NCBI GenBank assembly: GCA_900753095.1
Contig: CAADXT010000165.1
Coordinates: 1-7,653, forward strand
Direction of reading: 5' to 3'
DNA from: Eggerthellaceae bacterium
GTDB lineage: Bacteria > Actinomycetota > Coriobacteriia > Coriobacteriales > Eggerthellaceae
DNA: 7,653 nt
The notes below the pieces were generated by a model, which saw only the letters and a program-made list of their open reading frames with translations, was not told the DNA's origin and did not search any database. A program made the position numbers and the translations under genes. Positions 6,140-7,653 of the stretch are shown one piece after another (within the stretch, counting starts at the first letter, position 1; each line of letters begins with the position of its first letter).

Positions 6140-7653
6140 TTGGGAAAGCTTCAGATCATGGATACCACCATTCGCGATGGCCAGCAAAGCCTTTGGGCTA
6201 CCCGCATGCCTATCGGCGATATGCTTCCGATCTTGCCTAAGATGGATCGCGTAGGTTATTGGGCTATCGAGGCTTGGGGCGGTGCCACGTTCGACACTTG
6301 CCTGCGCTTCCTCGACGAAAACCCTTGGGATCGTTTGCGCTCTATCAAGGCGAAAACCCCCAACACGCGTCTTTCCATGCTGTCTCGTGGACAGAACCTG
6401 GTTGGCTACAAGCATTATTCCAAGGAGATCGTTCACCGTTTCATCGCTGCTGCGCATCGCAACGGCATCGATGTGTTCCGCGTGTTCGACGCGTTGAACG
6501 ACATCCGCAACGTGGTCGACAATGCAGAGGCCATCAAGGAATGCGGCGGCCACTTCGAAGGCGCAATCTCTTACACGCTTTCCCCGGTTCACACGCTTGA
6601 CAGCTTCCTTGAGTATGGTCAGCAGCTGAAAGATCTGGGTGCAGACTCCATCGCCATCAAAGACATGGCCGGCATGCTCACCCCGTATCGCACCGAGCGC
6701 ATCGTTAAGGCATTCAACGCCGAAATCGGCCTGCCCATTCACGTTCACTGCCACTACGTAGGCGGCATGGCACCTGCCAACTACCTGAAGGCTGCAGAAG
6801 CGGGCGCTGCCATCGTCGACACGGCTTCCGCCCCGTTGGCATTCGGCAACTCCCAGCCCGCTGTTGAGATGCTGGTGGCCGCTATGCAGGAAAGCCGCTA
6901 CGATACCGGCCTTGACCTGGGTCTTCTGTTCGAGATCTCCGAGTATTGGGAAGAGGTCCGCAAGCGCGGCCACTACAAGCGCGGCGTATCCTCGCTTACC
7001 CATATGAAGGTGTACTCGCATCAGGTTCCCGGCGGCATGATGTCGAACCTCATGTCTCAGCTGGAAATCCAGAACGCACTCGATCGCCTCGACGACGTTA
7101 TGGAAGAGATTCCCAGCGTTCGCGCCGAGGTCGGCTATCCGCCGCTCGTAACGCCGCTTTCCCAGATCGTGGGCACGCAGGCCGTGTTCAACGTTCTTAC
7201 CGGTAAGCGTTGGAGCGTTGTTTCCAAGGAAATGAAGGACTACATCTGCGGTTATTATGGCAAGGCTCCTGGCCCCATGAGCCCCGAGGTGGTAAGCCGT
7301 GTTGTGGGCGATTCCGATATCATGCTCGATCCGGACGTTGCCCCTGGCTCGTTGGTAACCACCACCTTCGCCGAGCTCGAGGAAGAGATCGGCGATTTGG
7401 CCAAGTCCGAGGAAGACGTTTTGATGTACGCGCTGTTCCCGAACGAGGCACGTACGTATTTGAGCAAGCACCGCACATCTGAGAAGGTCGATTTCCTCCT
7501 TGAAGAGGAATCGAGCAACACCAAGGAGGACGATTACGTGGATATCAACCAGATTCGAGAGCTCGTTCGCGTTGCCGAGGAAAGCGGCGTAGGCGAAATC
7601 GTTGTCGAGGAAGAGGGCGCCCGTATTGCCGTCCGCATGCCTGGCGCCGTTGC
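6140..7653 (+). CDS. 5S/OadA-type biotin-dependent carboxyltransferase fused to AccB-like carrier domain (3' end outside window)
   Basis: 504 residues are visible with no stop. Residues 1 to about 275 form the carboxyltransferase TIM barrel of the transcarboxylase 5S/oxaloacetate decarboxylase alpha/pyruvate carboxylase family: MDTTIRDGQQSLWATRM (7-23, metal ligand Asp8), EAWGGATFD, RGQNLVGYKHY, FRVFDALND, SIAIKDMAG (metal-bridging Lys174) and HVHCH (201-205, metal ligands His203 and His205). The conserved PYC_OADA domain follows, with QVPGGMMSNL (around 295-304), GYPPLVTPLSQIVGTQAVFNVL (332-353), YYGKAPGP and EEDVLMYALFPNEA. From residue 467 the frame continues into VDINQIRELVRVAEESGVGEIVVEEEGARIAVR. 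This resembles the start of AccB, not the usual OadA linker. The biotinyl-lysine lies beyond the window. It probably moves a carboxyl group between biotin and an oxo-acid such as pyruvate/oxaloacetate. The acceptor, and whether the complex is a carboxylase, transcarboxylase or membrane decarboxylase, cannot be told here. Confidence 0.9.
   Translation, partial: MGKLQIMDTTIRDGQQSLWATRMPIGDMLPILPKMDRVGYWAIEAWGGATFDTCLRFLDENPWDRLRSIKAKTPNTRLSMLSRGQNLVGYKHYSKEIVHRFIAAAHRNGIDVFRVFDALNDIRNVVDNAEAIKECGGHFEGAISYTLSPVHTLDSFLEYGQQLKDLGADSIAIKDMAGMLTPYRTERIVKAFNAEIGLPIHVHCHYVGGMAPANYLKAAEAGAAIVDTASAPLAFGNSQPAVEMLVAAMQESRYDTGLDLGLLFEISEYWEEVRKRGHYKRGVSSLTHMKVYSHQVPGGMMSNLMSQLEIQNALDRLDDVMEEIPSVRAEVGYPPLVTPLSQIVGTQAVFNVLTGKRWSVVSKEMKDYICGYYGKAPGPMSPEVVSRVVGDSDIMLDPDVAPGSLVTTTFAELEEEIGDLAKSEEDVLMYALFPNEARTYLSKHRTSEKVDFLLEEESSNTKEDDYVDINQIRELVRVAEESGVGEIVVEEEGARIAVRMPGAV
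7523..7540 (+). promoter_or_regulatory. Possible internal translation start for a free AccB-like carrier protein
   Basis: AAGGAGG (7523-7529) lies 8 bases before an in-frame GTG (7538-7540). That GTG encodes residue 467 of the fusion, exactly where similarity to AccB begins (V/M-DINQIRELV). The SD is as good as those of the separate genes in this window. It could make a free biotin carrier besides the full-length protein, or be a relic of two once separate genes. The SD also encodes K-E, so chance cannot be excluded. Confidence 0.45.

Noticed and set aside
6098..7471. 457-codon open frame on the minus strand opposite the carboxyltransferase
   Set aside because: It lies opposite a strongly conserved enzyme gene in GC-rich DNA, where long antisense frames arise by chance. 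Its translation shows no family motif I recognise.

Overview
The window looks like a chromosomal housekeeping region from a high-GC, Gram-positive bacterium. My best guess is an anaerobic actinobacterium of the Coriobacteriia (Eggerthella/Slackia/Adlercreutzia type). The grounds are a GC-rich third codon position, GTG and TTG starts with strong Shine-Dalgarno (SD) sites, and the gene order. That order (yqeG, aroE-like, aroC, aroK, aroB, M24 peptidase, efp, then a biotin-carrier gene) matches a neighbourhood also known from Firmicutes. The taxonomic call is an inference; no marker here settles it. All genes are on the + strand.

Layout. 2-214 is the 3' end of a YqeG-type HAD phosphatase. It overlaps a 275-residue AroE-fold protein (193-1020) that keeps the nucleotide-binding half of shikimate dehydrogenase but has lost the usual catalytic Lys and Asp. 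After a short gap with an extended -10 promoter come aroC (chorismate synthase), aroK (shikimate kinase) and aroB (3-dehydroquinate synthase), tightly packed and closed by an intrinsic terminator at about 3990-4017. The 296-base gap that follows is almost filled by a nested long inverted repeat (about 4032-4249). Then come an M24B Xaa-Pro peptidase (4278-5390), efp with its own consensus-like promoter (5377-5405) and a UNCG-tetraloop terminator (6041-6077). Last is a biotin-dependent carboxyltransferase/decarboxylase gene starting at a TTG (6140), which runs off the window.

How the genes work together. AroB makes the first ring compound of the shikimate pathway, AroK phosphorylates shikimate and AroC makes chorismate, so three of the seven steps are encoded side by side. 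The AroE-like protein sits where the shikimate dehydrogenase gene is often found but may not catalyse that step. The peptidase and EF-P are both linked to proline: one cleaves Xaa-Pro bonds, the other relieves ribosome stalling at proline runs.

The most unusual points are four. (1) The long nested palindrome between aroB and the peptidase gene. (2) The AroE-like protein without its catalytic residues. (3) An in-frame fusion of a 5S/OadA-type carboxyltransferase to an AccB-like carrier start, at the place where accB would be expected. (4) An SD-GTG inside that fusion, placed exactly at the start of the AccB-like part, which could release a free carrier protein. I see no CRISPR array, tRNA, rRNA, intact insertion sequence or phage gene.
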